The notes under the pieces: model-generated
What the model was told of the DNA's origin: nothing
The model's database searches: none
What the model saw: only the letters and a program-made list of their open reading frames with translations
Made by a program: the position numbers and the translations under genes
Assembly: GCA_035765775.1 (NCBI GenBank)
Contig: DASTWV010000021.1
Location: forward strand, 1 to 64,000
Direction: 5' to 3'
DNA: 64,000 bases
From: Actinomycetota bacterium
GTDB lineage: Bacteria; Actinomycetota; CADDZG01; JAHWKV01; JAOPZY01
Shown here: in pieces, positions 30,708 to 38,938 of the stretch
Layout: each line of letters starts with the position of its first letter
Position numbering within the stretch: position 1 is the stretch's first letter

Positions 30708-32236
30708 CGGGTGATCGGGTGCTCCGGCGACTCCGCGATGCGGCGCAGGCGCCCGTAGACCGACCGCAGCTCGGCGGTGTAGCGGAAGGTCCGGGTGGCC
30801 CGCAGGGCGAGCAGCTCCGCCTCGGTGGCGGCCCGGCCGCCGGCTTCGGCGTGCAGGGAGCGCTCGGCCTGCGCCAGCTTGGCCAGGGCCGAGGAGACCT
30901 CCTCCCGCAGGCGGGCGGCCTCGGCCTTCAGGGCGGCGATCTCCTGCTCGGCCTTGTGGAGCTGGTTGGCGAACACCATGCGCTCGGTGGCCAGGCGCCG
31001 GCTGCGGGCATCGTGCGCCACCTCCAGCGTGGCGAGCTGCTCCTCCAGGGCCTGGAGGCGGTCCTCGTCCGAGATCGCGGGGGCCTGGCGGTGCCGGGCC
31101 GCCGACACGGCGATGAAGGCCGCTCCATCCAGGGCCTCATCGAGCCGGTCCAGCTCGGTGGCCAGGTGCCCGGCCCACACCGGGCCGGCAACAGCCCGGC
31201 GCAAGGCCAGGCCGAGGGCCAGGCCCGGGCCGCCGTCGCCGGGCGGGCGGTCCGACTCGCTGCCGTCCCCGTCGTTGATCAGCACCGCGGGGCGACCGAA
31301 CGAGCGGGCCACCACCGCGCTGCGCAACGCGCCGCCGGCGAAGGCGCCACACGCCGCCAGGGCGGCACCCAGGTCTTCAAGGCTGGCGCACGCCGGCAGG
31401 TGGTGCCAACCGCCCTCGGGCACCCCGGCCTCGATCAGCGCCGCGGCCAGCGAGCGCACGAAGGCGGCGTCGCCCCCCGGCAGGCCGGTCTCCGCCAGGA
31501 CCGCACCCATGCCCGGGTGGTCGCCCAGGAAGGCGGCGATCCCGGCGGCGAGTGCCGGCAATCCGCCCGCGGGCACCACGCCGCACTCGACGACCAGGGG
31601 GGCCCCGTCGCGGGGGTACCAGCCCATGAGCCGCAGGTAGTCCAGGCGCTTCGCCAGGGTCTCGGGCACCCAGAGGCGGGATGCCAGCAGGCAGCAGTCG
31701 GCCACCACGCCCACCTCGGTGACCCCGGCCTCGAGCAGGTGCAGGGATGCGGCCGGGTCGGTGGCGGTCGCCCGGTGGCGGGACCCGGCCACCGCAGCCA
31801 GGCGGGCGCGCTGCTCGGCTGTGAGGACAGCGGGGAGGCCGACGGCGAGCCACACCACCGGGCACGGTGCCCCGCCCGGCCCGGGAACCGGCCCCTCGAC
31901 AAAGAAGCGCCCGGCGTCGGGGTCGGCGAACAGGTCGGCCCCGGCGACGATCACGCAGTCGAATTCGGCGGCCAGCTCCCGGGAGCGCTGCTCGCTCCAC
32001 GGGCCGAGTGCGGTGACGGTGTCGCCGTGGTCCCGGCCGGACAGGGGTTCTGCCGAGGGCGCCGCCACCCGGATGTCAACTGCAGGGAGGCGGGCGCGCA
32101 ACTCCCGTCGCAGGATCTGGGGGATCAGGGCGTCGCCGAACTGGCCCGAGCCGAAACTGCCCCAGACGCCGACACGGCACGGGACCTCGCCCGACGGTAC
32201 CAGGCGCCGGCTCTGGATGGAACGGATCTCACTCAA
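30704..32236 (-). CDS. Polysaccharide pyruvyltransferase-like protein with coiled coil
   Basis: A 510-residue protein from TTG 32236. Residues ~22-330 fit the polysaccharide pyruvyl transferase family (CsaB-like): VGVWGSFGSGQFGDALIPQI is the typical first strand and GD motif, and FDCVIVAGADLFADPD and VWLAVGLPA follow. Active members transfer pyruvate from PEP onto a sugar as a ketal. Several family histidines are hard to place, so activity is unsure. Residues ~395-490 are a coiled coil (LEEQLATLEVAHDARSRRLA), ending with LLALRATRTFRYTAELRSVY, a tail common in actinobacterial GT2 proteins. Its end overlaps the GT2 gene. Confidence 0.7.
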   Translation of the reverse strand: MSEIRSIQSRRLVPSGEVPCRVGVWGSFGSGQFGDALIPQILRRELRARLPAVDIRVAAPSAEPLSGRDHGDTVTALGPWSEQRSRELAAEFDCVIVAGADLFADPDAGRFFVEGPVPGPGGAPCPVVWLAVGLPAVLTAEQRARLAAVAGSRHRATATDPAASLHLLEAGVTEVGVVADCCLLASRLWVPETLAKRLDYLRLMGWYPRDGAPLVVECGVVPAGGLPALAAGIAAFLGDHPGMGAVLAETGLPGGDAAFVRSLAAALIEAGVPEGGWHHLPACASLEDLGAALAACGAFAGGALRSAVVARSFGRPAVLINDGDGSESDRPPGDGGPGLALGLALRRAVAGPVWAGHLATELDRLDEALDGAAFIAVSAARHRQAPAISDEDRLQALEEQLATLEVAHDARSRRLATERMVFANQLHKAEQEIAALKAEAARLREEVSSALAKLAQAERSLHAEAGGRAATEAELLALRATRTFRYTAELRSVYGRLRRIAESPEHPITR

Positions 32237-32306
32237 GACTTGCCCTACTCCCGACCCAGCCAGTTGGTGCAGCTACGCCAGAAACGTGGAGTGCCAGCAT
32301 AATCCG

Positions 32307-32312
32307 TATCCT
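32307..32312 (+). promoter_or_regulatory. -10 box of the heptose operon
   Basis: TATCCT ends 9 nt before GTG 32322, the same arrangement as at 39614-39629. A CATAAT at 32299-32304 is an alternative -10. Confidence 0.4.
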
Positions 32313-32321
32313 GTGGACCCC

Positions 32322-32876
32322 GTGGCACGCCCAGCCGTTTTTCTCGACCGCGATGGGGTCCTCAATGAGGTCTGCTTCCATGGCGGCGTGGCGAGCACCC
32401 CCCGGTCAGCGGAAGACCTCGTCATCGACCAGTCGACGGCGTACCAACTGGGCCGGCTCAGGGAGTCGGGGTTTGCCCTGATCGTTGTAAGCAACCAACC
32501 GGACGTCGCCCGCGGCGGGTTGCTCCCCCAGGATCTTGCTGCCATCAACGAGGCTCTGCGCGAGGCCTTGCCCGTCGACGCCATCTACGTCTGTCCTCAC
32601 GACCGGTCCGACGGTTGCGGGTGCCGGAAGCCGAAGCCTGGTCTTATCCATCAGGCAGCGGCGGAGTGGGGGATCGACCTGTCGCGGAGCTGGCTGATCG
32701 GGGACCGCTGGGTGGATCTGGCCGCGGCGGAAGCCGCCGGGGTGGCCGGCGTCCTGCTGGAGTGCGCCTGGAGCTGGGCACCCACCAGCGAAGGCGCACC
32801 GCCGAGGGGGCTTGCCCCCGTCTTCAGCGATGTCAGGCTCGCTGGCTGCATCACCCAGATCCTGGACTCGTCTTGA
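32322..32876 (+). CDS. gmhB: Heptose 1,7-bisphosphate phosphatase, HAD family (GmhB)
   Basis: A 184-residue HAD phosphatase. Motif I is FLDRDGVLNEV with Asp9 and Asp11, motif II VVSNQPDVARG, and motif IV WLIGDRWVDL with Asp128. A zinc loop CPHDRSDGCGCRKPKPG (Cys91, His93, Cys99, Cys101) is specific to GmhB/HisB-type phosphatases. It would remove the 7-phosphate from D-glycero-D-manno-heptose 1,7-bisphosphate. GTG 32322 is favoured because VARPAVFLDRDG is the normal family N-terminus; GTG 32313 is the alternative. It is the first gene of a plus-strand run that also holds a kinase and nucleotidyltransferase of the same pathway, with GmhA nearby, which supports this specificity over histidinol phosphatase. 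Confidence 0.9.
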   Translation: MARPAVFLDRDGVLNEVCFHGGVASTPRSAEDLVIDQSTAYQLGRLRESGFALIVVSNQPDVARGGLLPQDLAAINEALREALPVDAIYVCPHDRSDGCGCRKPKPGLIHQAAAEWGIDLSRSWLIGDRWVDLAAAEAAGVAGVLLECAWSWAPTSEGAPPRGLAPVFSDVRLAGCITQILDSS

Positions 32877-32925
32877 AGTCTTGCTGTAAGGTCTCGGGGT
32901 TCTCGCACACACCCGGGGTGGACTA

Positions 32926-33597
32926 TTGAAGATTTTCGTGGATTCGGCCAATCTTGCCGACATCGAGGCCGCACTCGCCCGCGGGTTCGCCTCGGGCGTG
33001 ACCACGAACCCGTCCATCCTCGCCAAGGAAGAGAAGCGGGATTACCGTGAGCACATCCGCGACATCATCGACCTGATCCGCAAATGGGGTCCCCCGCTGC
33101 CCCTGTCGGTGGAGGTGTTCACCACTGATCCGGACGAGATGATCCGGCAGGCCGAGGAGCTGGTGTCCCAGTTCGGCGACTATCCCGGTCTTACCATTAA
33201 GGTGCCTGTGGGGTGGGACGAGCTGCGGCTCATTGCCCGCCTTACCGACGAGAACATCGCAGTCAACGCCACTGCGTGCATGTCTTTCAATCAAGCAGTG
33301 ATGGCATTGAACGCCGGGGCGCGGTATGTGAGCTTGTTCTGGGGCCGGATCCGGGACACGGGCTACGACGCCGGCCGGATCGTCGCCGACGTGCGCGCCG
33401 GTATGGACCGCATCGGCACGTCGGCAGAGATCATCGTGGGTTCTATCCGCCACATCATGGATGTCAACGAGGCCATGCAGGCGGGTGCCCACATCGTGAC
33501 CGTGCCCAGCGCCTTTCTCGTCAAGATGTGTCAGCACCCCAAGACCGACGAGGTGGTGGCGCAGTTCTGCACCGACTTCGCCCGCTGGATGACCTAA
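32926..33597 (+). CDS. Transaldolase/fructose-6-phosphate aldolase family (TalC-like)
   Basis: A 223-residue class I aldolase, the short TalC size. It starts at TTG 32926. IFVDSANL (Asp6) and GVTTNPSIL are the classic family motifs, and the Schiff-base lysine is Lys92 in GLTIKVPVGWDEL. The C-terminal segment AHIVTVPSAFLVKM is also typical. Most short members are either transaldolases or sugar-phosphate aldolases. In this operon a transaldolase could produce sedoheptulose 7-phosphate, the substrate of GmhA, so the gene may feed the heptose pathway; this is inference. It stands 49 nt after gmhB and 1 nt before the next coding frame. Confidence 0.88.
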   Translation: MKIFVDSANLADIEAALARGFASGVTTNPSILAKEEKRDYREHIRDIIDLIRKWGPPLPLSVEVFTTDPDEMIRQAEELVSQFGDYPGLTIKVPVGWDELRLIARLTDENIAVNATACMSFNQAVMALNAGARYVSLFWGRIRDTGYDAGRIVADVRAGMDRIGTSAEIIVGSIRHIMDVNEAMQAGAHIVTVPSAFLVKMCQHPKTDEVVAQFCTDFARWMT

Positions 33598-33598
33598 G

Positions 33599-34471
33599 CT
33601 GCCTGCGCCCAACCTTGAGGGTCGGGTCTGCGTTGTCACCGGCGCCGGCCGGGGGATCGGTCGGTTCACGGCCGAAACCTTCGCTCGACACGGTGCCGAT
33701 GTGGCCATCTGCGCCCGCACGCGGTCCGAACTCTCCTCAGTTGCGGATGCCCTTGGCGCCGAAGTGGGCCGCCCGGTGCTGTCCCGGGTGGTCGATGTCG
33801 CCGACGAGGGCTCGGTACAGGAATTCGGCGCCGCGGTGACGGCTGAGTTCGGGCCGGCCGACGTGCTGGTGACCAGCGCCGGAGTGCAGGGGCCCGTCGG
33901 CAGCGTGGTCGACATCGACATGGCGGCGTGGACGGGAACTCTCGCGGTCAACCTGCTCGGCGTGGTGCATGCCATCCGCGCATTCGTGCCCGGGATGCGT
34001 ACGGCCGGCGGCGGGCGCATTGTCACCCTGTCCGGTGGAGGCGTGGGTGGCCCGGGGGTGGCCCCCCGGCTCAGCGCATACACCGCATCGAAAGCTGCGG
34101 TCGTCGGTCTGACCGAGACGCTGGCGCGGGAGCTTGCCCCGGACCGCATCTGGATCAATGCCCTGGCTCCAGGAGCGATCAATACCAGCTTTGTGGACCC
34201 GGTCCTTGCCGCCGGGCCAGAAGTGGCCGGGGAAGCGCTCTACCAGTCGACCATGCGCCAGCGTCAGGGAGGCGACTCCCTTGAGAAGGTGGGTGCTGCG
34301 ATGCTGTTCCTGGCCTCAGAGGCGTCGGATGGCCTGACCGGCAAGCTCATCAGCGCCAAGTGGGATCCTCTCGACGTCATGTCTGCCCAGGCCGAGCAAC
34401 TCAACACGGGATCCCGCTACACCCTTCGCCGGATCGACGGCGAGCTCTTCGCTGAAGGGCCCGGTTCGTGA
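33599..34471 (+). CDS. SDR-family oxidoreductase, apparent CTG start
   Basis: A 290-residue short-chain dehydrogenase. The cofactor motif TGAGRGIG is at 14-21, NLLGVV near 115-120, a Ser on the strand with TLSGGG, and Tyr161-x3-Lys165 in SAYTASKAAVVG. The first standard start in frame, GTG 33701, lies after the cofactor motif and would destroy the Rossmann fold. An in-frame TGA at 33590 closes the frame upstream. The only sensible start is CTG 33599, giving MPAPNLEGRVCVVTGAGRGI. It probably oxidises or reduces a sugar or sugar nucleotide in this operon. The 3' end overlaps the epimerase start as GTGA. Confidence 0.87.
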   Translation: MPAPNLEGRVCVVTGAGRGIGRFTAETFARHGADVAICARTRSELSSVADALGAEVGRPVLSRVVDVADEGSVQEFGAAVTAEFGPADVLVTSAGVQGPVGSVVDIDMAAWTGTLAVNLLGVVHAIRAFVPGMRTAGGGRIVTLSGGGVGGPGVAPRLSAYTASKAAVVGLTETLARELAPDRIWINALAPGAINTSFVDPVLAAGPEVAGEALYQSTMRQRQGGDSLEKVGAAMLFLASEASDGLTGKLISAKWDPLDVMSAQAEQLNTGSRYTLRRIDGELFAEGPGS

Positions 34472-35430
34472 GAGTGGTCGTGACCGGGGCCGCGGGGTTC
34501 ATCGGTTCCAACTTGACCGATGCTCTCTTGGCCGCGGGCCATACGGTGCTCGGGATCGACAACCTCTCCACCGGCGACGAGCGGTTCCTCGAGGACGCCA
34601 CCCGGAATGCCGCATTCGAACTCCGGAAGCTCGACCTGCTCGAGGACGGCGCGGCGCTCCCCGACGCCTTCGCCGGGGCCGACGCCGTGGTCCACCTCGC
34701 CGCCAACGCCGATGTGCGCTTCGGCTGGCACATGCCGGACCAGGACTTGAAGCAGAACACCATCGTCACCCATCAAGTCCTGGAGGGCGTCCGCCGGGGC
34801 GGCGTCCCTCGGTTCCTGTTTTCATCGACCGGATCCGTCTACGGCGAGGCGGCCGTCGTGCCGACCCCAGAGGACTGCCCCTTCCCTGTGCAGACCTCGC
34901 TGTACGGAGCGTCGAAGCTCGCCGGGGAGGGTCTGGCGGCGGCATATGTTGAAGGGTGCGGGATCACGGCGACTGTCTTCCGCTTTGTATCGATCCTCGG
35001 CCCCCGCTACACCCATGGGCATGTGGTCGACTTCGTGCGCCAGCTACGGGCCGATCCCACCTCGCTCACGATCCTGGGGGACGGGCGGCAGCGGAAGAGC
35101 TACCTCGACGTGTCGGACTGCGCCCGCGCGGTCACCAGCATGCTGGGCCGCATCGGTGCCTTCGAGGTCTACAACCTCGGGGTACCAGAGTCCTGCACCG
35201 TCGACCAATCTGCGGGCTGGATCTGCGAGCGAATGGGGGTCAAGCCCACAGTCATCCACACGGGCGGGGATCGGGGCTGGATCGGCGACAATCCCCACAT
35301 CCACCTGGCCATTGAGAAGATGCGGGCGACGGGTTGGCAACCGCACTACGGCATCCGGGCGGCCGTGGAGCGGACTGTCGACTACCTCGCCGAGCACACC
35401 TGGATCGTCGAACGCGAGGTTCGGCGGTGA
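34468..35430 (+). CDS. NAD-dependent epimerase/dehydratase
   Basis: A 320-residue extended SDR. GTG 34468 begins VRVVVTGAAGFIGSN with the GxxGxxG motif at 7-13. VVHLAANADVRFGWHMPDQD, FSSTGSVYGE and Tyr146-x3-Lys150 (SLYGASK) complete the active site. YLDVSDCARAV is the usual C-terminal family motif. The family acts on nucleotide sugars (4-epimerases, 4,6-dehydratases, 3,5-epimerases). Next to GDP-heptose genes the likely substrate is GDP-D-glycero-D-manno-heptose, but the specific reaction cannot be read from sequence. Both ends overlap neighbouring genes by 4 bp. Confidence 0.9.
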   Translation: MRVVVTGAAGFIGSNLTDALLAAGHTVLGIDNLSTGDERFLEDATRNAAFELRKLDLLEDGAALPDAFAGADAVVHLAANADVRFGWHMPDQDLKQNTIVTHQVLEGVRRGGVPRFLFSSTGSVYGEAAVVPTPEDCPFPVQTSLYGASKLAGEGLAAAYVEGCGITATVFRFVSILGPRYTHGHVVDFVRQLRADPTSLTILGDGRQRKSYLDVSDCARAVTSMLGRIGAFEVYNLGVPESCTVDQSAGWICERMGVKPTVIHTGGDRGWIGDNPHIHLAIEKMRATGWQPHYGIRAAVERTVDYLAEHTWIVEREVRR

Positions 35431-36422
35431 CCCGGTTCCCGGACAGCATCGGGGTAGCGGTGATCGGATGCGGCCTCATCGGCCGCAAACGGGTGGCCGC
35501 CCTACCCCCGGGTTGCCGCGTCGTGGCCCTCGCCGACTCCGACCGGGCGCGTGCCGAGGCGCTGGCCGCCACCCTCCCCTATCCGGCACGCGTCGGCGCG
35601 TCGGCCTCGGAGGTGTTGGGAGGCGGTGATGTCGGGCTCGCCATTGTGGCGACCATTCACGCCGCTCTTGCCCCGATCACCTTGGAGGCGCTGTCGGCTG
35701 GCTGCGACGTCCTTGTCGAGAAACCCGGCGCCCGGTGCGCGGCCGAGGCCGCCGACCTCGTGGCCGCGGCCTCGGCGGCCGGCCACCAGGTACGGGTGGG
35801 CTTCAACCACCGGTTCCACCCAGCCCTCCTGCGCGCCCACGAACTGGTGGGCGATGGGGGCCACGGCAAGCTCCTGTCGGTCCGTGCCCGCTACGGGCAC
35901 GGGGGCCGCCCGGGCTACGAGCGGGAGTGGCGGGCCGAGCGGGCGCTCTCGGGAGGCGGGGAGCTGGTGGATCAGGGGATGCACCTCATCGATCTCACGC
36001 GGTTTCTCGTGGGGGATGTCGATCTCGTCTTCTCGGAGGTGCGCACCGACTTCTGGCCCATGGAGGTGGAGGACAACGCCTACCTCGCCCTCCGCCCCCG
36101 CGCAGGTGGGTTTGCCTGGCTCCACGCCTCGTGGACGGAGTGGAAGAACCTGTTCTCCCTGGAGGTTGCTCTCGAGCGAGCGAAAATCGAGGTGAGCGGG
36201 CTCGGGGGCAGCTACGGGACAGAGCGCCTCGCGCTGTATGAGATGCTGCCCGAGATGGGACCTCCCCGCACCACCATCTGGGAGTGGCCGCAGGCGGACC
36301 GTTCCTGGGAGCTGGAGACTGCCGACGTCCTGGCGACACTCGGAGGATCGGCATCGCTGGGGGCTGATGTTCAGGACTGCCTGGCTGCTTGGACCGTTGT
36401 CGAGGAGGCGTACCGCCGATGA
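35427..36422 (+). CDS. Gfo/Idh/MocA-family oxidoreductase
   Basis: A 331-residue NAD(P)-dependent sugar oxidoreductase, GTG 35427. The N-terminal Rossmann motif is VAVIGCGLIGRKRVAAL, and the signature Lys is in DVLVEKPGA (EKP). RVGFNHRFHPAL and GGELVDQGMHLIDLTRFLVG are the second-domain motifs with the usual active-site Asp and His. The family oxidises or reduces a sugar ring carbon, often at C3 of a nucleotide sugar. It lies between the epimerase and the heptose kinase with 4-bp overlaps on both sides, so it belongs to the same pathway, presumably tailoring the GDP-heptose product. Confidence 0.9.
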   Translation: MTRFPDSIGVAVIGCGLIGRKRVAALPPGCRVVALADSDRARAEALAATLPYPARVGASASEVLGGGDVGLAIVATIHAALAPITLEALSAGCDVLVEKPGARCAAEAADLVAAASAAGHQVRVGFNHRFHPALLRAHELVGDGGHGKLLSVRARYGHGGRPGYEREWRAERALSGGGELVDQGMHLIDLTRFLVGDVDLVFSEVRTDFWPMEVEDNAYLALRPRAGGFAWLHASWTEWKNLFSLEVALERAKIEVSGLGGSYGTERLALYEMLPEMGPPRTTIWEWPQADRSWELETADVLATLGGSASLGADVQDCLAAWTVVEEAYRR

Positions 36423-37396
36423 TCATCTCCCGCACCCCGCTTCGCATCTCGCTCGGAGGGGGCGGCACCGACCTGCCGTCGCACTACCGGGAATCGGGTG
36501 GGTTCTTGGTCGCGGCTGCGATCAGCCGCCACGTCTACATCGCGGTCAATCGCAACTTCGATGATGGCATCCTGCTCAAATACTCGCAGATCGAACGGTC
36601 TTCGAGGGTCGCAGACGTGCGGCATCCTCTGCTCCGGGAGGCTCTGCTGGTCGCGGGCGTCGATCGCCACGTCGAGGTGTCGTCGATGGCGGACATCCCC
36701 GCCAATACCGGACTCGGCTCCTCCGGGAGTTTCACCGTGGGTGTGCTCAAGGCCCTCTACGCTCATCAGCACCAGGCGGTCTCCAACCTCCACCTTGCCG
36801 AGCAGGCCTGCCATATCGAGATCGAGCGCCTCGGGGAGCCGGTAGGCAAGCAGGACCAGTACATCGCCGCCCTGGGAGGGGTGACCGCCTTCCGCTTCGC
36901 GCCCGATGACTCGGTCGAGGTCATCCCGGTCCCGATGGACGACGACACCCGGTGGCGGTTCGAAGAGAACCTCACGCTCTTCTACACCGGGATGCGCCGC
37001 TCAGCGTCCGAAGTGCTCGCCGACCAGGACGCCAAGTCCAAAGCTAAGGACAGCGGCACGTCCAGCAACCTCCGGAGGGTGAGCGAGATTGGCGAGGAAA
37101 GCTTCGACGCCCTGGTGTCGGGCGACCTGCATAGCTTCGCCAAGCTCATGACCATGCAGTGGGAGCTCAAGCGGCAGCGCTCGCCCGGGGCCACGACGCA
37201 GGAGATTGATCGCTGGATCGAAGCCGGACTCGATGCCGGTGCCTCGGGCGGCAAGCTTGTGGGCGCCGGGGGCGGCGGCTTCCTGCTCTTCTACTCGGAG
37301 ACCAAGGCCGACCTGCGCTCAGCCATGGCCCGCTTGGGATTGCCCGAAGTGCGCTTCGGTTTCGATTACGAGGGTTCGACGCTGGTCGTTTCGTAA
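36419..37396 (+). CDS. hddA: GHMP kinase, D-glycero-D-manno-heptose 7-phosphate kinase-like (HddA)
   Basis: A 325-residue GHMP kinase. ATG 36419 (ATGA overlap) starts MIISRTPLRISLGGGGTDLP, the exact N-terminus of HddA/GDP-fucose-type sugar 1-kinases. The ATP loop is PANTGLGSSGSF at 94-105, followed by GKQDQYIAALGG with the catalytic Asp region and GGKLVGAGGGGFLLF near the end. HddA adds phosphate to C1 of heptose 7-phosphate in the alpha configuration, which is the GDP branch of heptose synthesis. Neighbouring GmhB, HddC-like and GmhA proteins support this assignment. All motifs are present. Confidence 0.9.
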   Translation: MIISRTPLRISLGGGGTDLPSHYRESGGFLVAAAISRHVYIAVNRNFDDGILLKYSQIERSSRVADVRHPLLREALLVAGVDRHVEVSSMADIPANTGLGSSGSFTVGVLKALYAHQHQAVSNLHLAEQACHIEIERLGEPVGKQDQYIAALGGVTAFRFAPDDSVEVIPVPMDDDTRWRFEENLTLFYTGMRRSASEVLADQDAKSKAKDSGTSSNLRRVSEIGEESFDALVSGDLHSFAKLMTMQWELKRQRSPGATTQEIDRWIEAGLDAGASGGKLVGAGGGGFLLFYSETKADLRSAMARLGLPEVRFGFDYEGSTLVVS

Positions 37397-38107
37397 ATGG
37401 ACTTGCGTTACCCGGTCGCCGTCCTGTCGGGTGGTCTGGGGACCCGGATGGCCCAGCGCACCGGACCGCACCTTCCGAAGGCCCTGCTGCCGGTGGCGGG
37501 TCGACCATTCATCGACCACAAGCTGATCGAGCTCCGGCGCGCGGGGGCCCAGCGGGTGATTCTCCTGACCGGCCATGGCAGCGACGAACTCGCGGCCCAC
37601 GTCGGTGATGGAGCGGCCTTCGGGCTCACCGCCGAGCTCGTCCCCGACGGGGACCGCCTGCTCGGGACCGGCGGCGCCATCCGGCGAGCGCTGGCGCATC
37701 TCGGCGAGGTGTTCTGGGTGACCTTCGGCGACACCCTGCTGGCGGTGCCGATGCTGGAGATTGAGGCCACCTTCGACGCCGCCGGCCTGGACGGCGTCAT
37801 GACGGTGTTGGAGAACCACGACCGATGGGACGTAAGCAACGTCGCGGTGGCCGAGGGCAAGGTGGTGGAGTACCGAAAGGGAGCCCCGCCATCGAGCTTC
37901 GCCTTCATCGACTACGGGATGAGCCTGCTCAGGGCCGACGCCTTCCTTGCCTATCCGGAGGGTGAGGCCTTCGATCTCAGTAGCGTTCTGCAGGGGCTCA
38001 TCGCGGCGGGTCGGCTGGGCGCAGCTCCGGTTGGGCGCCGGTTCTTCGAGATTGGATCGGAGTCCGGGTTCGCCGACACCGAAGCGTTCCTTCGAGGGGC
38101 GTCTTAA
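37397..38107 (+). CDS. hddC: Sugar-1-phosphate nucleotidyltransferase (HddC-like)
   Basis: A 236-residue nucleotidyltransferase. The N-terminal signature VAVLSGGLGTRM and PKALLPVAGRPFIDHKL bind the nucleotide, and FWVTFGDTLL carries the metal Asp. The length is that of HddC/MobA-like short enzymes rather than long glucose-1-phosphate uridylyltransferases. In context it would make GDP-D-glycero-alpha-D-manno-heptose from heptose 1-phosphate and GTP; nucleotide choice is not readable with certainty. The ATG directly follows the kinase stop (TAAATG). The stop overlaps the convergent GT2 gene within TTAA. Confidence 0.87.
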   Translation: MDLRYPVAVLSGGLGTRMAQRTGPHLPKALLPVAGRPFIDHKLIELRRAGAQRVILLTGHGSDELAAHVGDGAAFGLTAELVPDGDRLLGTGGAIRRALAHLGEVFWVTFGDTLLAVPMLEIEATFDAAGLDGVMTVLENHDRWDVSNVAVAEGKVVEYRKGAPPSSFAFIDYGMSLLRADAFLAYPEGEAFDLSSVLQGLIAAGRLGAAPVGRRFFEIGSESGFADTEAFLRGAS

Positions 38108-38874
38108 GCGCTTTCGGCATCCATCGCGTCAGTCGCCGGGGCGGCCGCAGGCGACTTCAAGGGTGCGAATCGGTAGCGCACCAGCGCGACCATCCACGTC
38201 ATCGGGTCCTTGAAAAACCGGACTTTTTTGCCGCTCGCAAAGCCCCGGGACTCGTACGTGATCGGCACTTCCACAGGCCGGTGACCCAAGCGCACGAGCT
38301 TCGCTACAAGCTCCCAATCGAAGTCGAAGCGGTTGGCCGTGAACTCGACTCCGTCGATGCACGACCGCCGGAAGACCTTGTACATAGTGAACGGGTCACG
38401 GAGCTTGGTGCCGTACACGACGTTGAACATCCCGGTGAAGGCCCAATGGGCGCCGTTCATGAGGGTGCTCTTCAGGTGCGATTCGGGGAGCGCCCGCATG
38501 GCCTTGCCTGGCGTGTGGCGGCACCCGAGGACGAAGGATGCCTCGCCCGCCAGGAGGGGGGCCAGGACGATCGGGTATTCGTCGATGCGGTACTCGAGGT
38601 CGCCGTCTTGGATCAGGATCAGGTCCCCACTGGCCCGCTGCAACCCCAAGCGGACAGCCCGCCCCTTGCCTCCGGGGGCGTCTTCGAACACGAGTTGTAC
38701 CTGGGGGTGGTCGGCGTACTGCGAGACGATGTCTCGGGTTCCATCGGTCGAGTGGCTCTCCACGATGATGAGTTCCGTCTCCAATGGGCTCAGGTCCTGC
38801 GCCAGGACCTGGTCAATGACGGACCCGACTGTTGCGGCCTCGTTGTAGGCCGGCAGGATGACACTCAGCCGCAT
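38104..38874 (-). CDS. GT2 glycosyltransferase (DPM1/polyprenol-phosphate type)
   Basis: A 256-residue GT-A enzyme starting MRLSVILPAYNEAATVGSVI. ELIIVESHSTDGTRDIV and DLILIQDGDLEYRIDEYP (DXD-like DGD) are canonical. The short length, without C-terminal membrane helices, fits dolichyl-phosphate mannose synthase-like enzymes, which make polyprenyl-phosphate sugars used by GT-C transferases such as those at 4671 and 15970. RFDFDWELVAKLVRLGHRPV is also typical of this group. The gene ends against the nucleotidyltransferase gene with a 4-bp convergent overlap. Confidence 0.9.
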   Translation of the reverse strand: MRLSVILPAYNEAATVGSVIDQVLAQDLSPLETELIIVESHSTDGTRDIVSQYADHPQVQLVFEDAPGGKGRAVRLGLQRASGDLILIQDGDLEYRIDEYPIVLAPLLAGEASFVLGCRHTPGKAMRALPESHLKSTLMNGAHWAFTGMFNVVYGTKLRDPFTMYKVFRRSCIDGVEFTANRFDFDWELVAKLVRLGHRPVEVPITYESRGFASGKKVRFFKDPMTWMVALVRYRFAPLKSPAAAPATDAMDAESA

Positions 38875-38938
38875 GAGCGCATACCCGGGAACTTGGCGGG
38901 CTGAGTGGGAGGGAAGATCTCGGTGGGTCGTTGGGGTG

